The notes under the pieces are model-generated. The model searched no databases, had not been told where the DNA came from, and saw nothing but the letters and a program-made list of their open reading frames with translations. Shown in pieces: positions 10,951 to 22,823 of a DNA stretch of 64,000 bases. Within the stretch, counting starts at the first letter, position 1, and the number at the start of each line of letters is the position of its first letter. This stretch comes from Tribonema minus (taxonomy: Eukaryota; Sar; Xanthophyceae; Tribonematales; Tribonemataceae), in assembly GCA_017506865.1 (NCBI GenBank), contig JAFCMP010000079.1, positions 868,001 through 932,000 of the forward strand, written 5' to 3'. A program made the position numbers and the translations under genes.

Positions 10951-10983
10951 GCAACCCTAACCCTAGCCCTAACCCTAACCCAA
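10950..10983. repeat. Interstitial telomere-like array (CCCTAA)n
   Basis: CCCTAACCCTAGCCCTAACC-type repeats directly abut the last recognisable coding segment of IFT144. On the minus strand they supply GGTTAGGGTTAGGG right after the codons for PEHLG, so GTTAGG could serve as the splice donor. A second degenerate TTAGGG-like block lies at about 11293-11400. Confidence 0.8.
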
Positions 10984-10984
10984 G

Positions 10985-13921
10985 GTGCTCCGGCAGCACG
11001 CTCGCGTACTCGAATGCGCTCTCGCGCAGGCCCGCGCGCAGCTCGTCAGCACGGCGACCGTGTGCGCGGGGAAGCGCGACGCGCAGCAGCATGCGCGCCG
11101 GGCCCTCGTGCTCGCCGCGCCCTTATGCTCGCCGCGCCGCGCAAGGCGCTTGGCGAGCGTGCGAGTGCAGCAGGAACGGGCGCCATAGCGCCTGCCACAC
11201 GCACACGCGCGATTCTCCAGGCGCCGTATTGCCTTGTAGAGGACGGTGTGCGCCTCACGGTCTTTGCCTGAGGCGCGCGCAGCGATGAGCCTGAGGGTTA
11301 GGAATAGAATTAGTTACGGTTTGGTTATGGTCGGGGTAACGGATAGGTTGAGAATAGGGTTTAGTTGGGGCTAGGGTCAGGGTCAGGATAGGGTCAGGCG
11401 CAGCACTGCATCCATTGTCAGGTGGCCGAGCAAGGGCGGATTAGGCAGAGTGCTGCCATGCGTTGAAAGTGCACCATGGTCATCGTACTACTAGGTTCTG
11501 CCGCGCGCACGGTCAGGCTTGCGGGCAAGGTTACGCGGACTGTCCGTCAAAAGGAGTACACGAGAAACCGTCCTGCGCCTATGTAGCAGCGCAAAGCAGT
11601 CTCAACGACCCAGCGATGACGGCAGCCGTCTCCCGTGGCGACCACACGCAGCACAACACCACGAGCAGCAACGCGCTGACCGACACATATCTGACATAGG
11701 ACCGCGCTAGACAGCGTCATGGCACCACAATGACGCGCGCGACGCGCGGCCGCCGCTCCATGACGAGCGGCGCCGCCACCCCACACGCATACAGCAAAAT
11801 TGCATGCGCGCGCACCTGCTCCCGGCCTGCAATGACGATGGCCGAATTGGCCGCCTGCTGGTAGTTGCCGAGCGCGAGGTACAGGCGGTGGATGCGGTTG
11901 GGGTCCTTGGGGACGCCCTCCGTCGCGCCCATGAGAGAGTCGATGAGGGTGTGCGTGAGCGCGTCATTGCGCGCGCGCCCGACCATATCGATCGCCGCCC
12001 TGACCTCCGCCTCGCCGCGCTGCAGCAGCAGAGCCCGCAGTGGTGCTGCCCCCACGCCGCGTAGTGCCGCCCTGCCGCGCCCAGGTCCACCTGCGCCTCG
12101 TAATATCGCGCCACGCGCAGCGCGTCCGCCGGCGGCAGCGCCCCTGCCGCCGCCGCGCCGCCACCGCCGCCGCCGCCGCCGCCTCCGCCGCCACTGCCGC
12201 CGTCGCACGCGTGCGCCGACGAACGCCGCCATCTGCCCATGCGCGCGCGCCAGCTCGCACGCCTCGTCCGCGCGCTGCGCCAATGATGATGAGCAGGAAT
12301 TCAATGACGCCGCAGTCGCCGGCAGCCGCGCAGTAGCGCGAGACCGCCTCGGCGCCCGCGGCGCTCGCAGTCGCGCGCACGGTCGCTAAGGCGTGCTCCG
12401 GCTGCGGCGGCGGTGGCGCGGTGGCGGCGGCGGCGGTGACGGTGGCGCGGCGGCGAGTACGCGTGAGAGTGGCGCATGATGCGCAGCAGCGGGGGGGAGG
12501 AGGGGGGGCGTCGGTGCACAACGGGCGAGCTATTGTGAGGGTTTGCTGAGAGGGTGAGTGCTGCACCGCTGCCGAATTCCGGCAAAGGCGCAACTTTTGC
12601 CGGCTGCTGCTGCAGCAGCGCGCAGGCGTCGAACAGCCGCACACTTCAAGTGCACCATGCACGGCGCTGGGTGACGCTGCAGTGCGCTGCGAGAGAGTGA
12701 ACCTGACATGGGGGTAGAGTGGGCGCGGCGCAGCAAGCGCTCTATCATGTACCTCGTTCTTCAACAAGTTTTATCACACCATTGCACGCATCGGATCAGG
12801 AGCGGTATGTGCGCAGCTCTGCCCAGGCCACCGCCGCACCACAGCGCGTCCACAACGCGCCGTCAACACGCCTGCCATCTGAGCACTAACGCCCAGCTGA
12901 CGCGCGCCGCACGCATTCGGGTAAGTGAGGTAGGTAGGTGGGGTGCCGTGCAGCAGTGCTCAGCACGCACCAGCGGCAACGAGGTTTGCAGGCACCTGAG
13001 CACGCTGCTGCTGAAGCGGGAGCACTCTCCTGCGCTGCGGTGTTTGCCAGAGACACAAATAGAAGGGGGGGGGGGGGGGGCGATCCGTGCGCTGCCGGGC
13101 TGACCAGGCACACCGCAATGAAGGGGGAGGATGAGTCACCTGGTCCAGTTGGTCGAGGCACAGGCGCACGACGGCGTCCATGTCGCGCGCGCACTCGTGC
13201 GCCGCCGCGGCCGCGTCCCAATAGCCCGCCAACTCACACGCGCGCGCGTGCACTGCCTCAGCAGCATGGGCAGCGTCACCTGCACGGAACGGAGGCGAGA
13301 AAGAGAGGGGGGGGGGGGTTGTCGAGGTTAGAAAAAGACATTGTGCTCGGCGGAACGTGAATGCTCGGGGAGGAGAAGGGCGGGCGGGGGGGGGTAGAAG
13401 GGGGGGCATTGTGTGCTCTGTGAGACGTGAATGCTCGGCTCTGAGCACCGTAGGGTGCACTCCCCATGGCAGTCAGCCCGGCAGGAAGCTGGCGCCCGAA
13501 ACTGTCTCAAGCTGCACAACAGGGTGCAGAGGGCGATGACACGCGACCATGATGCGGCACCGTGACATAGCGCGCAGCGCGACGGCGCTCTGCGCAGTCA
13601 GTAGTGACAAGCACCGGCCCTCTGCCCACACTCAAACAGGCACTGCAAACGCCAACTCACCGAGCAGCGGCAAAAAGGCCCTTGTCCCATTCAAGTAGGG
13701 GGGGGGGTTGGTGGGGAGAAGGCGTGTGCAGCGCATCGCACCTTCGGCGCTATCGCTGCCGCCTGCGGCATGTTGCGCGCCGCCAGGTAGATCGCGAGCG
13801 CCCTCTCGAACTGCCAGTGGCCGCTTGCCTCCCACAGCGCCGCCGCCTCCGCGGGCTGGCGCATGTCCTCCAGTATCGCCCCGCATCCTGCCAAGACGTC
13901 CGGTGCTACCCCCCGCGGCAA
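10985..13921 (-). CDS. IFT144: IFT144/WDR19, 3' part, reading frame disturbed
   Basis: Minus-strand segments match the TPR-like C-terminal half of IFT144 (WDR19), an IFT-A subunit for retrograde transport in cilia. Exon 13921-13742 has 60 codons, with tandem helical repeats such as EAAALWEASGHW. Exon 13279-13140 carries DMDAVVRLCLDQLDQ. About 12390-12220 encodes GDCGVIEFLL and then RADEACELARAHGQM. About 12115-11800 contains HTLIDSLMGATEGVPKD and NRIHRLYLALGNYQQAANSA. About 11280-10985 contains GKDREAHTVLYKAIRRL and SAFEYASVL. The first two exons are clean. From 12.4 kb down the homology changes frame several times, including at a ~17-bp tandem duplication near 11120. The WD40 N-terminus and the C-terminal CxxC tail were not found in the window. 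It could be a pseudogene, or a real gene in noisy sequence. Confidence 0.75.
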
Positions 13922-14760
13922 CTGCTACGGCTGTTCACATGTGATGCCGCTCGGTGTGTACCTGAACGCAAGTTGAAATCACGCGGCACAGTGTCACGTA
14001 GGCAGAGCAGCTCGTTCAAGATGCTAGCAACCTCTCAGCCTCACAGCAGTCATCTCAACGCCGATCTGACAGCCTCTTGGATGCCACTGTGCTTGCTGTT
14101 GAGACAAACAGTCACATGCTCTCGCAGCAGGCAGCAGAGCCGCAGCAGCACGGCTCTACTTGCCGAGTCAGTGCTGTCGTCAGTAATCTTAGGCACCGCT
14201 TTCATTGCCACTATAATGACTGCGCTGTAGCTGTCACACGGCCATATATTTACAGCCACATGTCATTAAGGCTAGGCCAGACTTGGATGTGGTGTTGTTT
14301 TGTTACATGCTTCAAGTACACATCACTTTGCAGGTTGTTGTTGGCGAGTCAGACCAAGGGGTTGTGGGACCTACACAAAATACTACAAGTATACGAGGAC
14401 ATACCCATCTCAGACTGTACTGGAAAGCCCCCCCCCCCTGCAACATGATGGCGTGGCCACCTTGAAGTTCCTGTGTCATTGCAGCCATGAGCAGCTGGGG
14501 CTCGGTCATACCTGCAGGGGAGCGCCACTGGCACCTGCAACGACTTTGTTGGCTCAGATAGTTTTTGATCCTGCTAGACTACTCAGTCTAGTAAGTCTTG
14601 GTTGAAATGAAACTAGAGTGTTACCTGCACGTTGTTGCAGTGACTACTTCCTGCTCTGTTGGTTGTCTGGATGCTGGTGTGATTCCCTAATAGGTTAACA
14701 GCCGTTTTCAATAGGATTGAAGGTCCATGGTAAGATAGATGTCTTGTCGTTGGCTGGTGC
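13922..14760. other. Spacer or upstream intron of IFT144, no exon recognised
   Basis: Only overlapping short frames are present. A run of C occurs at about 14432. Upstream IFT144 exons would be expected on the minus strand, but I could not identify any. Confidence 0.4.
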
Positions 14761-14764
14761 AAGT

Positions 14765-15480
14765 TGTTGCAACTGGCATGCACTGCACCAGCGAGCCCTC
14801 CGTACCACACCCGCTGAGCTGCGGCTTTGCTCCCTGCAGATTTTCAAAAACACCCCTTTGAAAAACACACACGCACACACACAGAAATGGACTCCTGAAA
14901 CCGCAGCAGGCCCTGGCAAAGGACCTGCTCGCACTTGCGCATGCCACATAGCAATTGCGTTGCATGATGGCCTGTGCAGTGACACTCGCTGAGAGCTAAA
15001 GCAACGAGTTGCTGAGGCCAGCGGCGACGTACAACGCACCTGTTCATTGCAAGCACCACTGCAAGCCAGCCTTCTTGCTGCCCTGGCCGTCTGTGTTGCT
15101 GGCCGTCAATGAGGCCTGGTCTGTGCCCTGCATTCCTCGCTGCAACAGGGCATCTATCTCTCCAGTGGCGGCAGTCGCAGGCAACAGCCCTGCCTCCCGT
15201 AGCTGCGAATGCAGAGATGCACAGAACCTTCATTGATGTGTCCATGCTGACTCCCTGGCACGTGGGACGCGGCTGCTGGGCAGAATTTGATAATTGAAGG
15301 CAGGACGTTCTGAATGTTGGTGAGATCCGCGAACATGCACAATATCCACGTGCAGCAGGCTGCAAGCAGGGCACGCCGGCAAGCCTTGCAATCTACTGGG
15401 CGGCCGCCACACCCACATGAGGGGAAAATCTTTGCCGCGCGCCGAGAAACAACTTCAAGTGGAACTTCACCTTCACCAAC
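14765..15480. repeat. Second dispersed repeat family, copy 2, with foldback loop and one arm
   Basis: 14765-15060 aligns to 7950-8220. 15070-15170 is the reverse complement of the foldback loop at 8738-8848, and 15168-15350 matches the right arm. 15350-15470 matches 9043-9165, ending in GGAACTTCACC, the point where the captured fragment begins in the 9-kb copy. This copy is therefore the version without the captured gene piece. Confidence 0.75.
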
Positions 15481-15800
15481 TGAACTACTCATTTCTGTGT
15501 CTGTGTCACCGGGGGGAAGCATGGCACTTCATGATCATTCTGATTGACCGTTCGGGTGTTTCCAGCTGAGGTGTCGGCATACTTCTGCCTAACTTGTGTG
15601 GTGCAGACGCCTGATGTCCACCCAACGGCAGAAATGCAATTTTTTTTTTGATGCTGCATTTCACTTGCAGCAAGGTAACACTCCAAAAGCTTGTTGGTGT
15701 CCACTTTATTGATGATAAGGACAAATGGGTATGGAATTCGAGGAAACAATCAAACCGTCGCTTCTACCTCAGATTCAGTCGTCTGGCTGTGGCTGGAAGG
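15481..15800. repeat. Decayed repeat sequence related to the 1.3 kb repeat
   Basis: A minus-strand frame (about 15749-15489) contains TTQVRQKYAD, which resembles TTQVRQSFAN in minus-strand frames of the 1.3 kb repeat (about 1710 and 25960). This suggests a shared, degraded coding ancestor. It is too short and divergent to name. Confidence 0.35.
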
Positions 15801-17133
15801 CAAGCCTGAGAGCATCCTTCCGTCCACGCCCTGGAGTGTTTGCATGGGGCGGCTAGGGTCACCAACAGCAGGTACTTGATACATGGCATTGTGTGTGACT
15901 TTCAACGTGCCCACCTTGGTTTGTGCTTCTTTCAGAGGTGACCAAAGCGGGAAGGGCAGAGCGAAGACTCATGCTGTGCTGGTGCTGATTCAGAAGTCAC
16001 GGTGATGTTTAGATGCTGCACAGAGCACCAGTGGTTGCAGTTGCGCAGTACATCAGAGTCACGGCGTGCACCAAGACCGGCACCAAAGTGGCCGTGGGGC
16101 AGCTGGAGAGGGCACTAAGTGGGGTGGAGGGCATGGCTACCTCAGGCAACTTCAAGCTTATGGCCAGATTCGGGGTGACAACAGGAGCCTGCAACAGTGC
16201 CTGGTCCATGCTTCAAATGTGTTGGTGCGGCATCAGCTTCATCCTCCGCAACAGCTGTCAGAGCTCAAGCAGCCCGAGAGTCTGACTGTGAACGGACCAC
16301 AGTTCCGTGTGCCGTCCAGCGACAAAGGCCAGTTCTCGTCAGGCGCACCATGGACAAGCCGCCCCACATGGTGAGTCCGGATGGCAGGTGTCAGCAAGAT
16401 CCCTCTTTGAGACGTGCAGCACATCACCCCGTTTTGTTCTCTCTTCGCCTTGAAACAAGGCCTCTGTGCTCACTGTAGGTGAACCCCCCAGAAGGCGAGG
16501 TTGAAGGTGAAGTTGGAGAGTTGGGAAAAGTTGCTGAAAAAAACCTCCAGCTACCTAGCCGTTGATGATCTGGTCCTGGCAGTCCATGCCGCTGCTGGCC
16601 GACACACTGCTCGTTAAGCGACAGCCGCTCATACTTTGTTTCTTGGTTTTGGGCGGCGGCACTATTTCGGACAGTGGGAAAGGCGGCACTATTGGGACTG
16701 TTCACCACAATTTTACTTTGTGTAGGTCTCCAACTGCACCAACATCCTCCCTGCTCTGGCTCACTACGTCCCGACTCCACGATCACAAGGTACGTGTCTC
16801 AAAGGGTACCACCGTTGTTCAACCCACCAATGTTCAAAACCCGCGCTTCGTCATACAGCTCTGCAGCAACGCGCCATGATATGCGCAGGCTGCATCGCGC
16901 CAGGAGAATGCCTATTCCTGCTGCGGTCAGCATGCGCAAGGTTTTGCGCGGCGTGCAATGAAGGAAGGGCTGTGTGAGGCCAGTTCACGCAGCCGCTCCC
17001 CGTGCAGGCTGTTGGATTGCGAGGACTGACCGCGTAAGGACTGACCCCGTGAGAGGACTGACCAAGCATCGTTTTGTCGTACCGTGTCACAACGTGTACC
17101 ACACCACGGAATGCTTTCAGGTTCAATCGTACG
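15801..17133. other. Unassigned region
   Basis: Several 60-120 codon frames on both strands are moderately protein-like (for example plus 16066-16374, Gln-rich), but none has a recognisable domain or a consistent exon chain. No annotation can be supported. Confidence 0.4.
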
Positions 17134-18505
17134 ATGATGAACAGGCTGGCCCTGGCGATGCTTGCAGCTGTGGCGGTTGGGGTACACGGCTCAGATTTCG
17201 GTGATCCAACGATTGTGGTAAGTGACTCTGAGATGTTCAGATTGTGGTTCATTGGAATGCAATGCCCGTCTTCTGGACTCCATTTGCCGCACCCAACCCA
17301 GTGATTGCCGCCAAGAAGCGCTTGATACCCCCCCCCCCCCCCCCCCCCCACATGAAACCCAGCCCTGAACATGCCATCGCTCCCATGCAACTCTAAAACC
17401 GCTTCCACAGGCAGGCGCCCCCCCCCCAACTTTCGGCGCAATTGCCACGGACGGCTTCGGCACCGGCTACGTGAGCTCAAGCGGGCAATTCACGTTTCAG
17501 AACGTGGGCCGGCCCTCCGTATCCGGCTTCTACATGTACCACACGTGACAGCTCCGCGTGCTGTTGCGCCTAGGCTGATGTTGTCGTGCGCTCGAAGGCG
17601 TTGGCGGTGTGGGACGGCTGTGCTCTTTCAGTGAAGTCCGGAGGTACATAAGTGCACTTTCATTTGGTCACTGCATGTATGGTGTGGTAGAGAGCTTGAT
17701 GTAAACCATTGGCCTTGCCAAGTGATCGCGCCCTCAGCGAGAGTTGATGAACGTACATAATGATTCATGCGGCGTGCACTCTCGTTCCGCCGAGGCAGCC
17801 CGTGGCGAGCGCAAATGGCTGCGGGCTGGCAGTGGCGGCGCACGGACAAGTGAGCTGTCGCACGTCGTTGCTGTACTTCAACAGCATGCAATGATGATCG
17901 TCAGCGCCAAGTCGACGCCGGTTCAGTAAATCTGCCACTGTGACAGAAGGTTTGGGACAAGCAAGACCTGCACTCCAGCGCCTCGCTGTACCTACATACC
18001 CCCTCTGTATACCTACCCCTTGTAGAACTAGGTCTGCTGCACAGGCTGTGAACCTTTACAGTGCACATCTGGCCTCGCTTTGCGCCCTCATAAACACAGT
18101 CGTCCATGTAGAGCTTTAAAAACATCCACAAGTAACCCCTTTCCGCGCCCTCAACTCGACGGCGGATCCTCACACTGCGTCCGCCGCGCCTCCGCTGCCG
18201 CCGCCGGCAGCTGCGACCCCTCCGCGCCCGGCGCCTACAACGCGCTCTTCGTGAGCACCGGCGCCAACGCAGAGTTGACCGCGGCGTTCATCACCCAGCC
18301 CACCTGCGAGCGCGGCTCCTTCTCGTACGCGGCCGACGGCACGACGCTGCTGTGGTCGTTCGCGCTCGTCGACCCCGACTTCGCGACAACGTGCCAGGCG
18401 CTGCCCAGCGAGCCGTTCTCGGTGACGCTCGGCGCCGAGCGCATCGCGCGCGTGCCCGACGCCGCGCCGTCCGCGACGTTCTGCGGCTTCAACTTCTACC
18501 CATAG
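17134..18505 (+). CDS. Small secreted orphan protein, three exons
   Basis: Exons 17134-17217, 17411-17544 and 18211-18505 splice in phase through GT-AG introns (GTAAGT donor for the first) to give 170 residues plus TAG. The protein starts MMNRLALAMLAAVAVGVHG, a typical signal peptide, and ends NFYP. The mature part has four cysteines (in TCDP, TCER, TTCQA, FCGF) and alternating small and aromatic residues, suggesting a disulfide-bonded, beta-rich extracellular domain. No family is recognised. A run of about 20 C lies upstream of exon 2. The exon 2 donor (GTGACA) is weak, so that boundary is the least certain. Confidence 0.65.
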
Positions 18506-19716
18506 TGTAGCACCAGCGCGAGCAGCGCTGCGCGGCAAACTTGAAGTATTGCCGACGGCGTCAGCGGCGCCGAAGTCGCAGGCTGCGCGCGCCGGTGCCG
18601 CGTTGTGCAGTCCACGCGAGGCTGATAGCTGCCTGTCGTAGCAGCGCGATGCGCACCTGAGCGGTGGCTGCTGCCCCGAAACAGTTGTATGACGTCTGCG
18701 GCGAGGGTGCGCAGGGACTCCGAGTCGGACTCTTGCTGCTGGCAGGAAGGCGGCGCAGCGCTTGCGACGGGCCGGGTTTGGGGGGAAGTGTCGCATTACT
18801 TGAAGTTTGCTTAGCCACCGTGCGCAACGAGCGTGTTACATGAACGTTAATTAATTATTGCACCGCACACCACTGTGTGCACATTGCTTGGACGTCGCTC
18901 GACCCCTGGCTTGAAGCCCATCTGCTGCGCACTGCTGCTCTGCCTTTTGCTCAGCACCAGCCATGTGTATGTGTATGAAGTACTTTTCATTCATTCTTGC
19001 TCACGGCGCGAAATGTAGTAGTAGCACTGCGGGCGTGCGGCGGTGAACATGCAGCTTGAAGTCACCGCTTCAAAACCGGCGCAGGTGTCACCACCATCAG
19101 AAAGCCAGCGACATGCTTCGTACAGAGGTACTGTTGTAGTCGTGACACGCATTTGACCAATGCGTGAGCACCCCACTACGCGTGCCTGTTTTGCAATAAC
19201 CCGCTTGTCCCTTGGAAAGTGCGTTGGACTACCATATCAGCAGGCACATGTGTATTGATTGGTGATCTGTGTCGCGTCCTCCTCATCCAGATCCGCCATG
19301 TAATTGCCTGCGCATACATGGAGTGTACTCACACACAGTGTCTTGTGCCCGTAGCATGCACATTGCATAGCTGTAGGATGTACAGAGCCATACGCAACCC
19401 TCACATACATGGGCGTTGCTCTACAGTACAAACTTTGAAGGGTTTTTTTTCACACGTCAGCACGCCGAGCGTGGAGGCTGCCAGTGTTCCTGTCCACTCC
19501 AGGACGCACAGTACTGGAAGATGAATACTACACGCTTCCCTGGCACATGATACATGAATATGGATATCACAACGTTGTGCACTCAATATCTTGGTGAATG
19601 TGAAGGATCGATCTGGAAGGCATATCAGGGGGTGAAGGACCTGCTCTTGACTGCAGCAGCACGCAGCACATGACTGCAAATGTGTCGCGTGATGACAGCC
19701 CAGCAACCGTGGTCCA
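18506..19716. other. Spacer, no gene recognised
   Basis: The 3' flank of the secreted-protein gene carries two ACTTGAAGT motifs (about 18540 and 18797). The rest holds only short overlapping frames. Confidence 0.4.
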
Positions 19717-20463
19717 CCTTGCATAGGGTTGGCACGTGCGTAGATAGTATATATACGGTATATTGGTACATACGCGTATATATACGCGTAGACGCCGAAA
19801 CGGGGCGTATATTCGCGTATACGCTTTTGCACCGCTGTGGTGCTCACGAGCGCTGCCCGTGGCCCAGCGCATGCCAAGGGTAAGGTGGCTAGGGCTATCT
19901 GGGGGCCAGAAGCGGAAAGGCAGGGCTGAGCGGTGGTCTCAAGCCACAGAAGGCGCCTGCACAGCCTGAACTTGGCAATTCAGTGGCTCAGGCAGCTTCG
20001 CACCTGGCCAGCAGAGCCTGCATGAGCCTTCACGGCTTGTTCTGTCGGTGATGTGAAAGAGGACGATGGGAAGGGAGTCGCTGCACATGCTGACAGACAC
20101 GCTGCCCTCTGACGAGGCGCAGCTTTTCAGCGGCACCATGCGGTCGGCGCACTCAGGCCGTAACCAAGCTTCTTTTGGCATTTCGGCCAACTTCAAGAAA
20201 ATCCCACACTTCAAGTGTTGCTCTGATGACACTTTATGAAGGCAATTATTTCTAGTGTCTGCATGTCTGTGATCAGCACCCTGAGCCCGTTCGAATGCAC
20301 CTGGTTTCAGAGAAATCTAAAGACGACAAGTCGTCGTAGCGAGATTTGGCTTTGTCAGATACGCTAATATACGCAGTATATACGTATTGTACGCCAAAAA
20401 TACGTATATATGCGGGTATGCAAAATCCAAATATACGCAATGTGCCAACCCTAACCTTGCATA
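19717..20463. mobile_element. ~750 bp element bounded by AT-rich inverted repeats
   Basis: The left edge (CTTGCATAGGGTTGGCAC, about 19717) is the inverse of the right edge (GTGCCAACCCTAACCTTGCA, about 20443). Both edges continue inward into TATATACG/ACGCGTATA-rich palindromic sequence (19740-19830 and 20355-20430). The interior has a minus-strand frame of 97 codons (20232-19939) with no recognised motif. It looks like a MITE-type element, and the family is unknown. Confidence 0.6.
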
Positions 20464-20783
20464 ATTGAGCAAGCTGGAGAGATCATTATTGGCACATTGA
20501 TCAAATGACTTCACAAGCAGAGACGCATGCGCCCTGTCTGTATACCTTCGCAGGCTTGCACTGCACATGTGGCTGTATTACACTGCAGGCTTGAATCAAG
20601 TGCTCGAGTCCCTGCAGCGGTAGGTTGTGAGAACGCTCAGCAGACCAGAGACAGGGGCAAGTTGCAAGACAAGAGCCGGATGGCATTTTGCACTAGCTTC
20701 ACGCTCATACTATGTAATCCATTGCCTTGCATACCAATGTATTAATCTGTGCAGCACACCGCCGCCGCCACTGCCGCCACCGC

Positions 20784-20818
<35 letters not shown>

Positions 20819-21191
20819 ACTCTCACCACCAGAGCCAAACTACAGTTACGGCAGTCCCTTCATGCCATGCCACAGGTGAACAAGGTAGTGTGAGGCCTTA
20901 GATTAATGTAGTGTGCTGCACCCAAAGTGCCTAAGCTACCGCCTTTCCACAACCACGCCAAACTTGAGGTCTCCCATGTCTTGGCCAAAATGGTCACAAC
21001 CGTGAACGGCTTGTGCAGGCCTGCTGCTTGTAACAGCGCCCAGAACTGTGATGTACTTCGTGAAGTACTTTCATTGATTTACATGCCAACTCTGGCATGT
21101 GTATGTACACTCACAGACATGTGTACGAACCGCAAAAAGAGAAGCTTATCTGCCTTCTGTGTGGGGTTATTTGGGGTATACGGCTGCCCCG
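20464..21191. other. Spacer with long poly-C
   Basis: It contains an almost uninterrupted run of about 28 C near 20787-20815 after a CCGCCGCCA repeat. No exon can be defended. Confidence 0.4.
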
Positions 21192-21393
21192 GCGGCGGCA
21201 GCATGTTTCAGGCAGTGCTCAGCACCGCGGTCAAGTTCCTGAACTCGTGCAGCGCGCCTGTGGGGATGTGACAGGCGTCCCCCGCGCCGAGGTCAACTAC
21301 GGCGTAACGCACATCCGCCTGTCTCCACCTCTAAAGCATGGCGCGCACGAAGGGGAGTTCACCGCGCAGCTGCTGCCGCTGAGGTGGCCGTAG
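21192..21393 (+). CDS. Possible terminal exon, unknown product
   Basis: Following a GGCGGCAG 3' splice-site-like sequence, an open frame of about 66 codons (HVSGSAQHRGQVPELV... to LLPLRWP) runs to TAG with high GC3-like composition. It is preceded by lower-GC, intron-like sequence. No upstream exon or family is identified. From 21400 to 21880 frames on both strands overlap and cannot be resolved. Confidence 0.3.
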
Positions 21394-21881
21394 CTACTAA
21401 GGCTTAAAGGGCAAGCACCGCTTCGCTGCGTTAAGTCCCGCATCTGAGTCCGCAGCCTTCGCCGGCACAGCTAATCTGCACTTCCGCATGCGCCGCCTCC
21501 GATTGCGGCCGCGTGCAGTCCTCCGCCTCCACGTGTACACCACGCGCTTCTGCCTTGGCCTCATGCCGCCGGCCGAGTCGCAAGGGCCGTTGGCGTTCGC
21601 GTCCAGCCAGCTGCTGCAGGACCGCTCTTGCGCACGCCTGTCCGCTGCGTCGCCCGCGGCGCTCGAATCGGCAAAGCCGCCAAATGTGAACAGGCCAGAG
21701 CGGCACTTGTCGCTGCTGTGAGGCTGGCCTTCGGCCGCAGCCCGCCACCGTTGGCGTACGGCAGCAGGTGCCTTGGCAGCGCATGGTTCTCGAGCACACG
21801 CAGCTCCTGCTTCCCTCGATCGGGCGCCTTGATGTTGAAGGTCGGAGCGCTGGCAGCGGCAGCGTACGTGCGGCACTGGCA

Positions 21882-22823
21882 TCAGAGGTGCAGCGCGAAT
21901 GCCGTCATGGTGGGGTCTGATGATAGCGCCTCTGCGCTCGTCGATGCGCGCGCCCCCTTTGAGACCAAACCCTTGAGGGAGGCCTCAGCTGCGCTGCTCT
22001 GCGCTGCGCTGGCCGGTGGCGCAGAGGCCTCGTGTTGGCTCCGCGCGGCGGAGGCTCTCGTCTGCCTGGCGCGGCAGCCGCCGCGCACCACGAGCTTCTG
22101 AGTCGGCTTCTCCTCCGCAATGATAGCGACATGCGTGCGGCCCTCGACGGAGGCGTCCAGCGCGCGCTCGCTGTTGTGGCTGTCGCGAACGATCCAGGGA
22201 GGGGGCGCTGCAGTCGCGCGCGGCGCCGCAGTGTGCGTTGCGACTGCCAGCGCCGCTGCCCTCTCCCGTTCCTGCTGCTCCGCCTCCTGCCGCTCCCGCT
22301 CGTGCTCCTCCTGCTGTCGCTGCAGATGATCTCGCTGCTGCTGCAGCGCCTGCAGCTGCTGCTGCAGCTCCTACTCCTGCTGCCGCAGCAGCTCGAGCCG
22401 TTGCTGCTGCTGCTGCATCACCTCATCCGTCTGCGCGCGCACCTGCTGCTCGACCTGCGCCTGCACGTGCTCGCGCTGCTCCTGCTCCCGGAGCTGCTGC
22501 AGCTGCGTGATCTGCATGTGCTGGGTCGCAAGCATGTGGTGAACGTGCTGCTGGAAGTAGGCTGCCTCCGGCCAGTTCTCCTGCAGCAGCAGCTGCAGCA
22601 GGTGCTCGTGGCCAGCCGCAAACTGCCCCCCCAGCGCCTGCCTGACCACCCGCTTGAGAAGTAAGAGCTCCAGATGGTCCTCGTCCGCCCTGGCCTGCTT
22701 CCGGGCCTTGCTGTTCCGCACATTGCGCCTGTTGCGCTCTGCCTTCATTGCATCTGACTGAGCCTGCCACTCCCTGCGCGCCTCTTCCGACTCGAATGTC
22801 CTCTTCTTGCGGCCCGGGCCCAT
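21882..22823 (-). CDS. Gln-rich bZIP-like protein, one in-frame TAG
   Basis: The frame begins MGPGRKKRTFESEEARREW and contains NRRNVRNSKARKQARADED at residues ~31-50. This resembles a bZIP basic region (N-R-x-x-A-x-x-S-R-x-R-K, with V and K replacing A and R). A long Gln/Glu/Arg heptad-like coiled coil follows (about 90-220), then an Ala/Ser-rich tail. The frame is open for 314 codons to TGA except for a single TAG at 22373-22371, where the surrounding codons are Gln and Glu. The codons after the TAG keep the same coiled-coil style. A nuclear DNA-binding role is inferred from the basic region only. The stop could be a nonsense change, a sequence error, readthrough or recoding. Confidence 0.55.

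Noticed and set aside
19939-20232. 97-codon minus-strand frame inside the inverted-repeat element
   Set aside because: Composition is protein-like, but no motif or homologue is recognisable, so it is not listed as a gene.
22032-22664. 210-codon plus-strand Leu-rich frame
   Set aside because: Complement of the CAG/GAG codons of the bZIP-like gene, with no independent support.
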